Positions 6,874 to 7,061 of a stretch of DNA of 7,061 nt are shown piece by piece; the stretch's first letter is position 1; each line of letters starts with the position of its first letter. The notes under the pieces were generated by a model. It saw only the letters and a list, made by a program, of their open reading frames with translations. It was not told where the DNA came from and searched no databases. The stretch covers positions 1 to 7,061 of the forward strand of contig JAFZAR010000132.1 in the NCBI GenBank assembly GCA_017557085.1, in the 5' to 3' direction. The translations under genes were made by a program, and so were the position numbers. The DNA comes from Verrucomicrobiota bacterium (GTDB taxonomy: Bacteria > Verrucomicrobiota > Verrucomicrobiia > Limisphaerales > UBA1412).

Positions 6874-6902
6874 ATAATAACAGAAAACAAAAATAATTGC
6901 AA
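6874..6902 (-). promoter_or_regulatory. Sigma-70-type promoter of the STAS gene
   Basis: On the minus strand TTGCAA (6902-6897, 4 of 6) is followed by a 17-base spacer and TATTAT (6879-6874, 5 of 6), with a TGT immediately upstream that fits an extended -10 element. Transcription would start near 6867, giving a leader of about 57 bases before the STAS ATG. No operator was recognised. Confidence 0.6.
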
Positions 6903-6964
6903 GTTTTCCGTCAATAATTAGAAGTCGAGAAGTCCTTTCAAAAACAAAAAAATCAAAAAAATAC

Positions 6965-6993
6965 TTGATATGTTTCTTTCAAAAAGGCACACT
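6965..6993 (+). promoter_or_regulatory. Possible tRNA promoter with upstream A-tracts
   Basis: TTGATA (6965-6970, 5 of 6) follows several A-tracts between about 6941 and 6960 that resemble an UP element. A 17-base spacer leads to CACACT (6988-6993), a poor -10 match (3 of 6). A start near 7000 would place the 7001-7023 hairpin in the tRNA leader. The position fits a stable-RNA promoter but the -10 is weak. Confidence 0.35.
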
Positions 6994-7000
6994 AAAGCCC

Positions 7001-7023
7001 GCTTTTGCCGTGTATGGCAAAGC
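7001..7023 (+). other. Imperfect hairpin just upstream of the tRNA
   Basis: GCTTTTGCC (7001-7009) can pair with GGCAAAGC (7016-7023) with one bulged T and a six-base loop. There is no T-run after it, so it is not an intrinsic terminator. It would lie in the 5' leader removed by RNase P, six bases before the mature tRNA. Confidence 0.45.
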
Positions 7024-7029
7024 ATAGGT

Positions 7030-7061
7030 GGCTGGATAGCTCAGTTGGTAGAGCAGAGGAC
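7030..7061 (+). tRNA. tRNA gene, 5' part only, probably tRNA-Phe
   Basis: The first 32 bases of a tRNA are present: acceptor strand GGCTGGA, T8 A9, D-arm GCTC/GAGC around AGTTGGTA, A26, anticodon-stem strand GAGGA and C32. The window ends before the anticodon. The AGAGGAC at positions 26-32 is common in bacterial tRNA-Phe, where it continues as TGAAAATCCTC. That identity is inference. The gene is divergent from the STAS gene. Confidence 0.9.

Noticed and set aside
1..7061. CRISPR array, riboswitch or phage defence module
   Set aside because: No spaced repeats, no recognisable aptamer in any leader, and no nuclease, helicase or toxin-like gene was found.

Overview
The window is about 7 kb of moderately AT-rich bacterial DNA, with five protein genes on the minus strand and the 5' part of a tRNA gene on the plus strand at the right edge. 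Both strong terminators, good signal-peptide logic and weak or absent Shine-Dalgarno sequences at several starts point to a bacterium with relaxed ribosome-binding-site use. The combination of a RfaE-like PfkB kinase, a deoxyhypusine-synthase-like protein and a capped HAD phosphatase beside a large secreted GH78 alpha-L-rhamnosidase resembles what I remember from the Planctomycetes-Verrucomicrobia-Lentisphaerae group, perhaps a Lentisphaerota-type polysaccharide degrader. That assignment is inference from memory, not from a search.

Layout from right to left, in the direction of minus-strand transcription: a divergent intergenic region (6811-7029) carries a good minus-strand promoter (6874-6902) for a small STAS-domain anti-anti-sigma-type gene (6478-6810), and a weaker plus-strand promoter plus a leader hairpin in front of the tRNA (from 7030, cut by the window end, probably tRNA-Phe). 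The STAS gene ends in a near-perfect intrinsic terminator (6415-6448). Next is the alpha-L-rhamnosidase (3149-6358), an exported multidomain enzyme that removes terminal alpha-L-rhamnose from glycans. It has its own terminator (3097-3133).

The left 3 kb is a tight three-gene cassette: HAD phosphatase (2213-3082), deoxyhypusine-synthase-like protein (1014-2213, overlapping the HAD stop by one base) and a PfkB/RfaE-like sugar kinase (992 down to the left edge, incomplete). A kinase and a phosphatase of sugar-phosphate type, co-translated with a protein of a nucleotide-cofactor-binding fold, suggest a small cytoplasmic pathway acting on an unidentified phosphorylated sugar or polyol. The promoter of this cassette may lie inside the loop of the preceding terminator. 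This cassette is the best candidate in the window for an undescribed system. No insertion sequence, CRISPR array, phage gene or riboswitch was recognised. Apart from the stretches listed, no gap over 300 bases lacks a gene.
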